From the NCBI GenBank assembly GCA_964549945.1, contig CAZJXD010000002.1, positions 66,750-130,749 of the forward strand: a stretch of 64,000 bases of DNA. The letters run 5' to 3'. The position numbers and the translations under genes were made by a program. The notes under the pieces are model-generated. The model had not been told where the DNA came from and made no database searches. It saw only the letters and a list, made by a program, of their open reading frames with translations. Of this stretch, positions 1-6,428 are shown piece after piece. How positions within the stretch are numbered: position 1 is the first letter of the stretch; every line of letters begins with the position of its first letter. Source of the DNA: B25-G16 sp964549945. GTDB taxonomy: Bacteria > Desulfobacterota > DSM-4660 > Desulfatiglandales > B25-G16.

Positions 1-719
1 TCATAGCTGTGGTTGGTTTTCAGGAAGATATCACCGAGCACAAACAGGCGGAGGCAAAGTTGATGCGTTCACATGAGCAGCTACGTAAACTGGCCGACCA
101 TCTTCAATCCGTGAGAGAAGAGGAAAGAACCAACATAGCTCGAGAGATTCACGATGAGCTGGGGCAGGCATTGACCGGCTTGAAGATGGACCTCTCCTGG
201 ATGGCCAAAAAAATACCGGAAGATCAACCGCAGCTCCTCGACAAAGTAAATTTAATGTCAGAGCTCACCGGTACCACGCTCAAAACAGTACAGAAGATTT
301 CCACAGAGCTGAGGCCCGGGCTGTTAGATGACCTTGGGCTGGTGGCAGCAATCGAGTGGCAGGCGGAGGAGTTTCAAAATAGAACGGGAATTAGGTGTAC
401 GCTTACCGTAGATCCTGAAAATATCACGGCAGATGACAGGCGTTCTACGGCGCTATTTCGTATCTTTCAGGAAACCCTCACCAACGTGGCCCGCCACGCG
501 CAGGCCACTAGAGTGCATGTGAGCTTACAGGAAAAAGACGGTGACCTGGAGCTAAGAGTGCGAGACAACGGGATTGGGATAACAAAGGAGCAAATTTCCA
601 ATCCCGCATCATTTGGCCTCATTGGAATAAAGGAGCGCGTCCATTCTTGGGGAGGCAAGGTGACAATTAGCGGCAGACCTGGTAAAGGCACGACGGTAGT
701 AGCGAAGATGCCGTTTTAG
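1..719 (+). CDS. NarL-type sensor histidine kinase, C-terminal part (5' end outside window)
   Basis: The reading frame is open to the left edge and its first residues look like the end of a PAS/PAC domain (GFQEDITEHKQAE), so the true start lies outside the window. A HisKA_3 dimerisation/phosphoacceptor segment follows (REIHDELGQAL; the His is about residue 48 counted from the GTG at position 9), then an HATPase domain with an N-box (about QETLTNVARHA), DNGIGI and a glycine-rich FGLIGIKERV segment. This is the NarX/DegS/UhpB kinase type, which phosphorylates LuxR-type response regulators. One such regulator lies at 2039-2671, so the two are probably partners, although toxin-antitoxin genes separate them. 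The input signal cannot be judged because the sensor part is missing. Confidence 0.9.
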   Translation, partial: IAVVGFQEDITEHKQAEAKLMRSHEQLRKLADHLQSVREEERTNIAREIHDELGQALTGLKMDLSWMAKKIPEDQPQLLDKVNLMSELTGTTLKTVQKISTELRPGLLDDLGLVAAIEWQAEEFQNRTGIRCTLTVDPENITADDRRSTALFRIFQETLTNVARHAQATRVHVSLQEKDGDLELRVRDNGIGITKEQISNPASFGLIGIKERVHSWGGKVTISGRPGKGTTVVAKMPF

Positions 720-720
720 G

Positions 721-800
721 ATTGAGGGATTATGAATTATAAAAAATTTGAGGAATTGCCTATTTGGAATTTATGATTTTTGATTTGCGATTTGCGATTG
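721..800. repeat. degenerate 7-nt-period repeat tract (ATTGAGG / TTGCGAT type)
   Basis: AT-rich tract directly after the kinase stop. From about 768 it can be cut into 7-nt units such as TTATGAT, TTTTGAT, TTGCGAT, TTGCGAT; the first half has looser ATTGAGG-like units. It belongs to the class of heptamer tracts found in many gaps of this window. No gene is seen inside it. Confidence 0.5.
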
Positions 801-848
801 TCTCTTGCAAATTGGTCCAGAATTCTTACGTCCCTTTTTCTGGATTTG

Positions 849-877
849 TTGACAAATTATAATATATATGCAAATAT
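849..877 (+). promoter_or_regulatory. possible sigma-70 promoter of the first VapBC pair
   Basis: A perfect TTGACA at 849-854 is followed after 17 nt by AAATAT at 872-877, a weak -10 match, 34 nt before the chosen antitoxin ATG. The sequence between is very AT-rich. Type II antitoxins usually repress such a promoter with their toxin; no clear operator palindrome was identified. Confidence 0.35.
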
Positions 878-910
878 GTTTGATCTATGTTCAAAAAGGA
901 GGTAATTACG

Positions 911-1159
911 ATGTCGCAGTTGGCTATATACATTGATGATCAACTTGCCGAACGATTAGACAAAGCGGTAAAGGCTTCAGGACAATCCAAGTCTAAGTGG
1001 GTTGCTAATGCCATAAAGCGCTCCTTGCAGGATCAATGGCCGAAAGATTTCTTTGACCTTGCTGGGAGTTGGGAGGACGATGTCGAAGCTGATGAGATTA
1101 TAATCAGGATTAGAAGGGAGATGGACAAACCCGATAGCAGGGAGAAGCTACTCTCATGA
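911..1159 (+). CDS. ribbon-helix-helix antitoxin (CopG/VapB-like)
   Basis: An 82-residue protein. The N-terminal 45 residues (LAIYIDDQLAERLDKAVKA, then SKSKWVANAIKRSL) have the CopG/Arc ribbon-helix-helix pattern that binds operator DNA as a dimer. The acidic C-terminal half (WEDDVEADEI) would be the part that wraps and blocks the toxin. The start at 911 is chosen because AAAGGAGG lies 8 nt upstream; a farther ATG at 887 would put that ribosome site inside the gene. The stop overlaps the toxin start (ATGA), typical of translationally coupled antitoxin-toxin pairs. It neutralises the PIN toxin encoded next. Confidence 0.85.
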   Translation: MSQLAIYIDDQLAERLDKAVKASGQSKSKWVANAIKRSLQDQWPKDFFDLAGSWEDDVEADEIIIRIRREMDKPDSREKLLS

Positions 1160-1554
1160 TACACCTCTTGGATACCAATACATGTATCTATTTTCTAAAC
1201 AGAACTTCTGAAAGAATAATCTCTCAATTTAAAAGATTTTCACCATCAGAAATTAAGCTCCCTTCCATAACAGTGGCTGAATTATTTTATGGTGCTGAAA
1301 AAAGTAAAGCGCAAAAAAAGAATCGAGATATTGTTGCACGTTTTGTATCAACTTTTGAAATTATACCATTTGATGAAAGGTGCTGTATAATATATGCAAG
1401 AATCAGAGCCTCTCTCGAGAAATCCGGTGTTCCAATAGGCCCCATGGATCTTTTAATAGCATCAATAAGCCTTGCCAATAACTTTCTCCTTGTAACCAAT
1501 AATATCAAAGAATTCAAACGGATAAAAGGCCTAAAAACTGAGAATTGGGCTTGA
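1156..1554 (+). CDS. vapC: PIN-domain ribonuclease toxin (VapC family)
   Basis: A 132-residue PIN domain. Visible acidic residues of the Mg-dependent RNase site are D6 (LLDTNTCIYFL), E42 (AELFYG) and D98 (GPMDLLIA), followed by the common LVTNN-x3-F-x2-I ending. Length is normal for VapC. Family members cleave tRNA or rRNA when the antitoxin is degraded; the target here is unknown. It overlaps the antitoxin by 4 nt. The pair lies between a kinase and its probable response regulator, which suggests insertion into an older two-component operon. Confidence 0.9.
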   Translation: MIHLLDTNTCIYFLNRTSERIISQFKRFSPSEIKLPSITVAELFYGAEKSKAQKKNRDIVARFVSTFEIIPFDERCCIIYARIRASLEKSGVPIGPMDLLIASISLANNFLLVTNNIKEFKRIKGLKTENWA

Positions 1555-1621
1555 TGCTTTATGCTTTATTTATTAGCGACGATGAGTATAGTACTGTCAA
1601 ATTATTAATGGAGAAAATAAA

Positions 1622-1915
1622 ATGAAAGTAAGATCGTTGCGAATTCCGCAAGATATCGATCAGGCTATTGAATATGTTTCAAAGATGGAGAAGACGGAGA
1701 AAACCCAATTCTTAAGAAAGTTAGCCAGGCTTGGCTATGAATATTACGTTTCGAAGTCTTACGGAGACGGCAAAATCACACTTCGCGAGGCCTCAAAATT
1801 ATTGGGCTTAACGCTTTCTGAGACTACTGATCTTTTTTCAGAACCGGGAGTAAAAGGAGATATTCGTGCAAGCGATGTCTTAGAAAGCCTCAACACGGTT
1901 TCTGGGCAGGTTTAG
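1622..1915 (+). CDS. UPF0175-like antitoxin, no toxin beside it
   Basis: 97 residues. The first part (MKVRSLRIPQDIDQAIEYV, then EKTQFLRKLARLGYE) looks like a ribbon-helix-helix or short helical DNA-binding unit. The second part (GKITLREASKLLGLTLSE) matches the helix-turn-helix core of UPF0175 proteins, which usually precede a PIN or DUF3368 toxin. Here the next gene, at 2039, is a response regulator, so the usual partner is missing. It may be an orphan, a decoy antitoxin or a regulator. It starts with ATG 6 nt after GGAGAA. The family call is by motif only. Confidence 0.65.
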   Translation: MKVRSLRIPQDIDQAIEYVSKMEKTEKTQFLRKLARLGYEYYVSKSYGDGKITLREASKLLGLTLSETTDLFSEPGVKGDIRASDVLESLNTVSGQV

Positions 1916-2038
1916 CTTAAGTGAAAGGATTAGAATTTCGACGAAATATAGAATTGGGGGGATTATCAATTAAAAACATTTTAATAATTCCTCAATCCCT
2001 AAATTTAAGAATTGAAGATCGACAAAAGGAGATCTTCC

Positions 2039-2671
2039 ATGATCAAGATCCTCATCGCTGATGATCACACCGTTGTTCGGGAAGGATTGAAGCAGATTAT
2101 TTCAGAAACCCCCGATATGAGCATTGCTGATGAAGCGGTTGATGGGCATGAGGTGCTCAACAAGGCGCTGAGGAATGACTACGATGTGGTGGTACTGGAT
2201 ATCACCATGCCCGGCATCCATGGGCTTGATGTGCTAAAGCAAATAAAAGCTCAAAAACCCAAGCTCCCCATTCTGATGCTGAGCGTGCATCCTGAGGAAC
2301 AATATGCCCTGAGGGTTTTAAGGGCAGGTGCCTCCGGATATTTGACAAAGGAGAGCGCATCCGATGAGCTGGTTGCCGCCATACAAAAGGTATCCTCGGG
2401 TAGAAAATACATCACCGCTTCACTCGCCGAGAGAATCGCATATAACCTGGAAATCGATACCGAAAAACCCCTCCATGAGTCCCTCAGTGACCGGGAATAT
2501 CAGGTGCTTTGCATGATCGCCACCGGCAAAACGGTAAAAGAGATCTCAAAGAGGCTCTTTTTAAGCGTAAAAACAGTGGGCACCTATCGAGCCCGCATCC
2601 TCGAGAAGATGAATATGAAGAACAATGCGCAGTTGACCTACTACGCCATAAAGCATGGGCTGGTGGAGTGA
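2039..2671 (+). CDS. NarL/FixJ-type response regulator (receiver + LuxR HTH)
   Basis: 211 residues. The receiver domain (1-120) has the acidic pair D8/D9, phosphoacceptor D54 (VVLDITMPG) and K104 (YLTKES). A LuxR helix-turn-helix (about 145-208) has the usual LSDREYQVL, then SVKTVGTYRARILEKM. It is a transcription factor activated by phosphorylation, probably by the HisKA_3 kinase at 1-719. ATG 2039 is chosen because AAAAGGAG lies about 8 nt upstream; a TTG at 2012 is less likely. Heptamer-like sequence (about 1945-2010, including CTCAATCCCT) lies upstream. Confidence 0.93.
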   Translation: MIKILIADDHTVVREGLKQIISETPDMSIADEAVDGHEVLNKALRNDYDVVVLDITMPGIHGLDVLKQIKAQKPKLPILMLSVHPEEQYALRVLRAGASGYLTKESASDELVAAIQKVSSGRKYITASLAERIAYNLEIDTEKPLHESLSDREYQVLCMIATGKTVKEISKRLFLSVKTVGTYRARILEKMNMKNNAQLTYYAIKHGLVE

Positions 2672-2760
2672 CTAAAAAGAATGTCATTGGGTCAGATATG
2701 GTGTCATTACGAAATACGCACCTTTGTACATTGTCAACATAATCTTGGTGGAAAGAGGGC

Positions 2761-3159
2761 TCATATCCATACTATTTCAACAAGGTGCTCTACCTTCTTG
2801 AATTCAGGGTCTCCAGTGATGATTGATGCTTTGACTTTTTGAGCAGTAGCAACAGCGAAACAATCAGCGTATGAAATAGCGTTCTCGGCCTTGATCTCAG
2901 CGGCTGTCAAAATGATGTCAGACGAGGGGGAAATAATCTGGACAGGCAATTCAAAGAAGTGCTCTAAATTATCCCTCGCTGATACTGATCCAAGCCTTCT
3001 TATAGTCATGCAATAGACTTCACCAAGGTTTATCTCACTCATATAAGCCTTGAGATCCCCTTGCTTAGAGGAAATGAGAAGTTCTTCAACGTTTTCAGCG
3101 CCATCCTCGTCCTGATAAAACTTCAGGATGGCATGGGAATCAAAAAGTATGTTTTTCAT
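2761..3159 (-). CDS. vapC: PIN-domain ribonuclease toxin (VapC family, second pair)
   Basis: A 132-residue PIN domain with D7 (ILFDSHAILKF), E47 (INLGEVYC), D99 (SYADCFAVATA) and D117 (IITGDPEF), the four acidic residues expected for the RNase active site. It is only distantly similar to the toxin at 1156-1554, so this is not a local duplication. Its start lies inside the end of the AbrB-type antitoxin gene (20-nt overlap), which indicates translational coupling. Confidence 0.9.
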   Translation of the reverse strand: MKNILFDSHAILKFYQDEDGAENVEELLISSKQGDLKAYMSEINLGEVYCMTIRRLGSVSARDNLEHFFELPVQIISPSSDIILTAAEIKAENAISYADCFAVATAQKVKASIITGDPEFKKVEHLVEIVWI

Positions 3160-3388
3160 CTATCTCTTTATCCCTTTTTCTTTCGGCTAAAAGTTCTTTC
3201 GCCATTGAAGTGCCCCCTTTAAAGATCCCCCTTAAAGCCTTAATGGAGTCATCAGGAATAGGTGTAATTTCAGCATGTTTACCCGCAATCCGAAACAATA
3301 CTTTTTTCCCAGGAGTGATACCAAGTTTTTCCCTGATCTCTTTTGGAATCACAACTTGACCTTTGGCAGATGTTTTTACTATAGGCAT
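3140..3388 (-). CDS. vapB: AbrB/MazE-fold antitoxin (VapB, second pair)
   Basis: 82 residues with a SpoVT-AbrB swapped-hairpin DNA-binding domain at the N terminus (SAKGQVVIPKEIREKLGI, then PGKKVLFRI). A basic/acidic helical tail (KELLAERKRDKEIDEK) would bind the toxin. It is the first gene of the pair and reads into vapC with a 20-nt overlap. An AGGAGG-like site lies just upstream on the minus strand (TCCTT at about 3400). It is expected to repress its own promoter. Confidence 0.88.
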   Translation of the reverse strand: MPIVKTSAKGQVVIPKEIREKLGITPGKKVLFRIAGKHAEITPIPDDSIKALRGIFKGGTSMAKELLAERKRDKEIDEKHTF

Positions 3389-3545
3389 AGTGGTTTTACC
3401 TCCTTGATTTTATTTTTACTATATCGATAGAAGTATAACGAAATAAACATATTCATTCAACCATAAAAAAATAACACTAAAATCCACCTATTATCTCTAC
3501 CTTCAGTTTCATGGTCCAACAGCCACAAGAAAAGAATAATAAACT

Positions 3546-3692
3546 CAAAATCTACAATCCTTGCTCCCTGAAATGTTTACCCTGTGGAATTTCCGCCGTT
3601 AGGTGGAACCTCCTACGGAGGATTCCACAGGGCGGGCCTATTTCACCGGGCGAAATCCACAATCTAAAATTTAAAATCGAAAATCCAATATC
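3546..3692. repeat. hairpin element with 11-bp stem, flanked by heptamer tracts
   Basis: In the 554-nt gap 3389-3942, 11 bases at 3580-3590 (CCCTGTGGAAT) pair perfectly with 3622-3632 (ATTCCACAGGG). An inner 5-bp hairpin lies at 3609-3613/3617-3621 (CCTCC TAC GGAGG), and a third small stem at 3640-3644/3652-3656 (ATTTC/GAAAT). Both sides carry 7-nt-period sequence: AAAATCT ACAATCC near 3547-3560 and TAAAATT TAAAATC GAAAATC near 3663-3683. There is no T-run, so it is not a standard terminator. The open frame at 3511-3780 runs straight through the stems and has no protein-like composition. The rest of the gap shows no gene. Confidence 0.6.
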
Positions 3693-3942
3693 CCTCTGTA
3701 GTCCAAATAATGACAAATCAATTAGACAAAATACTACAAAAAAATCAGCTATTTACCGATACCGATTACATATATATTAGTCTATCGTGTCTATAAAGTG
3801 ATTTTGCTGAAAGATAGATTGGTTATGGGAATAGGGCAACACGAGAAACTGAATACCTCAGCGCACTACTAATTAAATCTTCACGATTATAATTACCAAG
3901 TGCCCTAGATGGCGAGAAGTACAAGTTGTAAGGAGTGACAAT

Positions 3943-4233
3943 TTGAAGCGGGTTACTGAGGTTTTGATACAGCGATTAGGAGAGAAAGGACTACCAGCAA
4001 CAGAAATACCTGGATTCATAAGGAGCATGATGATTGTCATTTCAGATAATCCTCCTATGAGCGTGCAAGAGATGAACAAACGACTGCATGCAATTGGGTG
4101 GGATTCTTTTGAATTGGATGACCATACCCTCCAACTGATCTCTGCCAGCCTTGAGGCGGAGGGATTGATAGGGGCATGGGAGAAAGCGGTTCAGTTGTTT
4201 AAGGAGAAATGTAAGCAAAATTCTGGAATTTAG
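3943..4233 (+). CDS. conserved hypothetical protein (deltaproteobacterial type)
   Basis: 96 residues starting with TTG, chosen because AAGGAG at 3930-3935 is 7 nt upstream. The protein is a soluble, mostly helical chain (VTEVLIQRLGEKGLPATEIP, then GWDSFELDDHTLQLISASLEAEGL). I recognise the pattern from uncharacterised deltaproteobacterial proteins but know no function for it. It may contain a degenerate winged-helix fold, judging from the helix order. The heptamer tract at 4231-4316 starts at its stop codon. Confidence 0.6.
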   Translation: MKRVTEVLIQRLGEKGLPATEIPGFIRSMMIVISDNPPMSVQEMNKRLHAIGWDSFELDDHTLQLISASLEAEGLIGAWEKAVQLFKEKCKQNSGI

Positions 4234-4316
4234 GGATTGAGGGATTGCCCATTTTCGATTTGCGATTGCCAATTGACGATTTTCGATTGAGGGATTGCAG
4301 ATTTGCGATTTTAAAT
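4231..4316. repeat. degenerate heptamer tract (CGATTTG / GGGATTG type)
   Basis: Begins at the stop codon of the preceding gene. Units such as CGATTTG, CGATTGC, CAATTGA, CGATTTT, CGATTGA and GGGATTG follow one another with a 7-nt step. All units are in one orientation, so unlike the cassettes farther on there is no visible inverted partner. No gene is seen up to 4431. Confidence 0.55.
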
Positions 4317-4431
4317 TTTGGATATCGGAACAGGGAATGAAGAGATTGGAAAATGCGCACTGGCTAAATAGTCCTTCGGAGTTTAACGGGATGAAGCATT
4401 TGGACCGTTAATCTATTTGGGAATGGAAATA

Positions 4432-4650
4432 CTAAGCTACTTTTTCAAGGGGTATGTTCTCAATATTGATGTTAACAAGGTCTGATATGTCCATTCTTTC
4501 ACTTACATCCAAGATTTCCATGCCGACGATATGGCCTTTTTCGTCAAGATCAACGGTCACCCCCTCCTCAATATCCATAGAGTCACAGATTTCGGCTTTT
4601 CTCAGTCTGATGTATAGCGCATCAATGCTCTTGCTATATTCAATTCTCAT
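4432..4650 (-). CDS. DUF2283 domain protein (probable antitoxin-like partner)
   Basis: 72 residues; almost the whole chain is a DUF2283 domain (YSKSIDALYIRL, then EGVTVDLDEKGHIVGMEIL). These small proteins are often encoded next to DUF4258 proteins in pairs that behave like toxin-antitoxin modules in comparative surveys. Here the DUF4258 gene lies 4 nt upstream in the same direction. The role is inferred from this pairing only. Confidence 0.8.
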   Translation of the reverse strand: MRIEYSKSIDALYIRLRKAEICDSMDIEEGVTVDLDEKGHIVGMEILDVSERMDISDLVNINIENIPLEKVA

Positions 4651-4654
4651 AGTT

Positions 4655-4891
4655 TTACTCCATAAAAGGCTTTTTCCTAATAGTGACTGTAATAATGAGC
4701 ATATGCTCAGGTTCTTCTTTAAAGGTTATGCGCAGGTACCTCCCATTTATGAACTTAAAGGCATTAATACGCCCTGTTATGCTTTGCTCTAAAAAATCAG
4801 CGTCTTCAATAGCGGACTTCACTTCATCTTCAGTAACATGACGATCTCTCATGCGCCTTTTGGCATGCCGGTCATATTTGATAGGCTTCAT
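4655..4891 (-). CDS. DUF4258 domain protein (probable toxin-like partner)
   Basis: 78 residues from the ATG at 4891. DUF4258 features are visible: YDRHAKRRMRDRHVTEDEV, then a beta-rich end (YLRITFKEEPEHMLIITV). The fold is thought to be related to RelE/BrnT-like small nucleases, but no catalytic residue can be assigned from sequence. A longer frame from TTG 4927 exists; its extra residues (LTPLPGFVRFII) do not look conserved, so the ATG is preferred. It is followed 4 nt later by the DUF2283 gene. Confidence 0.75.
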   Translation of the reverse strand: MKPIKYDRHAKRRMRDRHVTEDEVKSAIEDADFLEQSITGRINAFKFINGRYLRITFKEEPEHMLIITVTIRKKPFME

Positions 4892-4959
4892 TATTATAAA
4901 TCTAACAAAACCCGGTAACGGGGTCAACGATAAAGGATTAAAAAGAAATGATGGATTTC

Positions 4960-4993
4960 GAATATCAAGTATCCAGTATCAAGCATCAAGTTC
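4960..4993. repeat. heptamer tract (AAGTATC type)
   Basis: Five consecutive 7-nt units: GAATATC, AAGTATC, CAGTATC, AAGCATC, AAGTTCC. It resembles the right-hand tract upstream of cheD (9749-9770). There is no associated small gene here. Confidence 0.6.
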
Positions 4994-5086
4994 CCTGTAC
5001 CGAGGCCTCACCTTGAAAAACCAGCAAGCCAAAAATGAGCTCTTTGAATCTACCAGGTTAACCAATAAAAAAAGGAGAGTGATACA

Positions 5087-5458
5087 ATGAGAGTATTTAT
5101 TGCCGATGACTCATCGATTCTACGCGAGCGTTTAAAGGCAATGCTTTCTGATTTTCCGGAAGTTGAAATTGCCGGGCAAGCAAAGGATACACCTGAAGCG
5201 ATAAAATCCATAAAGGAGATGAAACCCGACGTGGTGATACTGGATATCCGGATGCCGGGCGGAAGCGGGATTGAAGTGCTTCAGAACATCAAAAAAGACA
5301 GGCCTGACATAAAGGTAATCGTATTCACCAATTACCCCTACCCTCAATACCGTAAGAAGTGCATGGATCTTGGGGCGGATTTCTTCTTCGCAAAAGCAAG
5401 CGAATCGGACCAAATCCCTGTAGCTGTCGGCGAGATAATCAAGAATGCTCATGATTGA
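5087..5458 (+). CDS. single-domain response regulator (receiver only)
   Basis: 123 residues, receiver only: D7/D8 (FIADDSS), D53 (VVILDIRMPG), T81 in VIVFTNY and K103 (FFAKASE). There is no output domain, so it acts by protein contact or as a relay. AAAGGAG lies 9 nt before the ATG. It opens the chemosensory locus, 64 nt before cheR. The receiver is closer to NarL-type receivers than to CheY (SGIEVLQNIKK), so it may shuttle phosphate between kinases in this locus rather than bind a motor. Confidence 0.9.
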   Translation: MRVFIADDSSILRERLKAMLSDFPEVEIAGQAKDTPEAIKSIKEMKPDVVILDIRMPGGSGIEVLQNIKKDRPDIKVIVFTNYPYPQYRKKCMDLGADFFFAKASESDQIPVAVGEIIKNAHD

Positions 5459-5522
5459 AGATTTAAAAGGGAAAGAACAATTGTCGATATATCTCCTCGC
5501 CCATAGGACGAGATAACAGCAA

Positions 5523-6335
5523 ATGGAACATGAGAGGGAATTCAAATTTCTCTTGGGTAAGATTAAAAGAAACAGGAGCATAGATTTCAGCCAGTACCGG
5601 GCACAAGTTTTAAAAAGAAGAATCTTGCACAGGCTCCATGTAACCGGATGCGAAACTTACTGGGATTATATTTTACTACTCAATAGGGACCCACAAGAAT
5701 ATGACAGGCTTATAGAGAGCCTTACCATAAAGGTCAGTGAGTTCTTTCGTGATCCGAATACCTTTGATGTAGCAGCCGAGGTGGTTATTCCGGAAATTAT
5801 CGATCAAAAAAAAGCGAGAGGATCCAATAAGATTCGCGCGTGGTCCTGCGGCGCGGCCTTTGGTCAGGAAGCATACAGTGTGGCCATACTCCTCTGTGAA
5901 GCACTGGGGAGCAAATTGAATGGTTACGATGCAAGGATAGTAGCCACGGATATTGATAAATCCACTCTGGAGGCAGCACCGTGGGGCTCGTTCGAAAAAG
6001 GGGCCTTGCGGAAGATGAGCCCCCATATGTTGTTCAAGTATTTTACCCTGATAGAGGATAGATATGTAGTGAGTGACCGAGCTAGGGCATTGGTTTCTTT
6101 CGAGTATCATGACATCGTATCAGGTCGCTCAAAGTCAGGCATGGACCTGGTTCTGTGCAGAAATCTTCTCATCTACTTTGAAAAGGAGCTCCAACAGAGA
6201 GCCCTTTCCAGTCTGTATAGCTCCCTAAATCTCGGAGGATTTCTCATTCTGGGTAAAACCGAGAGCATAGCGCCTCAGATGTCAGACTGCTTTGAGGTGG
6301 TCGATTTGAGGGAGAGAGTATACAGGAAGAAGTGA
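5523..6335 (+). CDS. cheR: CheR chemoreceptor methyltransferase
   Basis: 270 residues, normal length. The N-terminal helical domain (FSQYRAQVLKRRILHRL) is followed by the SAM-binding Rossmann domain with SEFFRDP, a motif I variant (RAWSCGAAFGQEAYSVAI), an acidic strand end (IVATDID) and VLCRNLLIYF. The usual motif I is GCASGEEPYS; here it reads GAAFGQEAYS, a moderate divergence. It methylates glutamates of the receptor encoded next, using S-adenosylmethionine. CheB at 10817 reverses this. Confidence 0.93.
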   Translation: MEHEREFKFLLGKIKRNRSIDFSQYRAQVLKRRILHRLHVTGCETYWDYILLLNRDPQEYDRLIESLTIKVSEFFRDPNTFDVAAEVVIPEIIDQKKARGSNKIRAWSCGAAFGQEAYSVAILLCEALGSKLNGYDARIVATDIDKSTLEAAPWGSFEKGALRKMSPHMLFKYFTLIEDRYVVSDRARALVSFEYHDIVSGRSKSGMDLVLCRNLLIYFEKELQQRALSSLYSSLNLGGFLILGKTESIAPQMSDCFEVVDLRERVYRKK

Positions 6336-6340
6336 ATCTA

Positions 6341-6408
6341 ACTTATTGGAAAAATGAAAAAAATTAAAATATGAAAGTGTTTTCAAATCATCTTATTTCC
6401 ATGCGTTC
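6341..6408. repeat. small inverted heptamer element upstream of the receptor gene
   Basis: The left part has ATGAAAA-like units (TGGAAAAATGAAAAAAATT, then ATATGAAAG). The right part has the complementary sense (TTTTCAAATCATC, then TTTCCATGCGTTCATG). The two arms could form a weak hairpin between cheR and the receptor gene. The receptor's AAAGGAGG ribosome site follows immediately. Confidence 0.4.
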
Positions 6409-6428
6409 ATGAAAAAAGGAGGCATATC

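Noticed and set aside
3511..3780. 89-codon plus-strand open frame
   Set aside because: It crosses perfect hairpin stems and heptamer tracts, has no ribosome site and its translation has no protein-like or family pattern.
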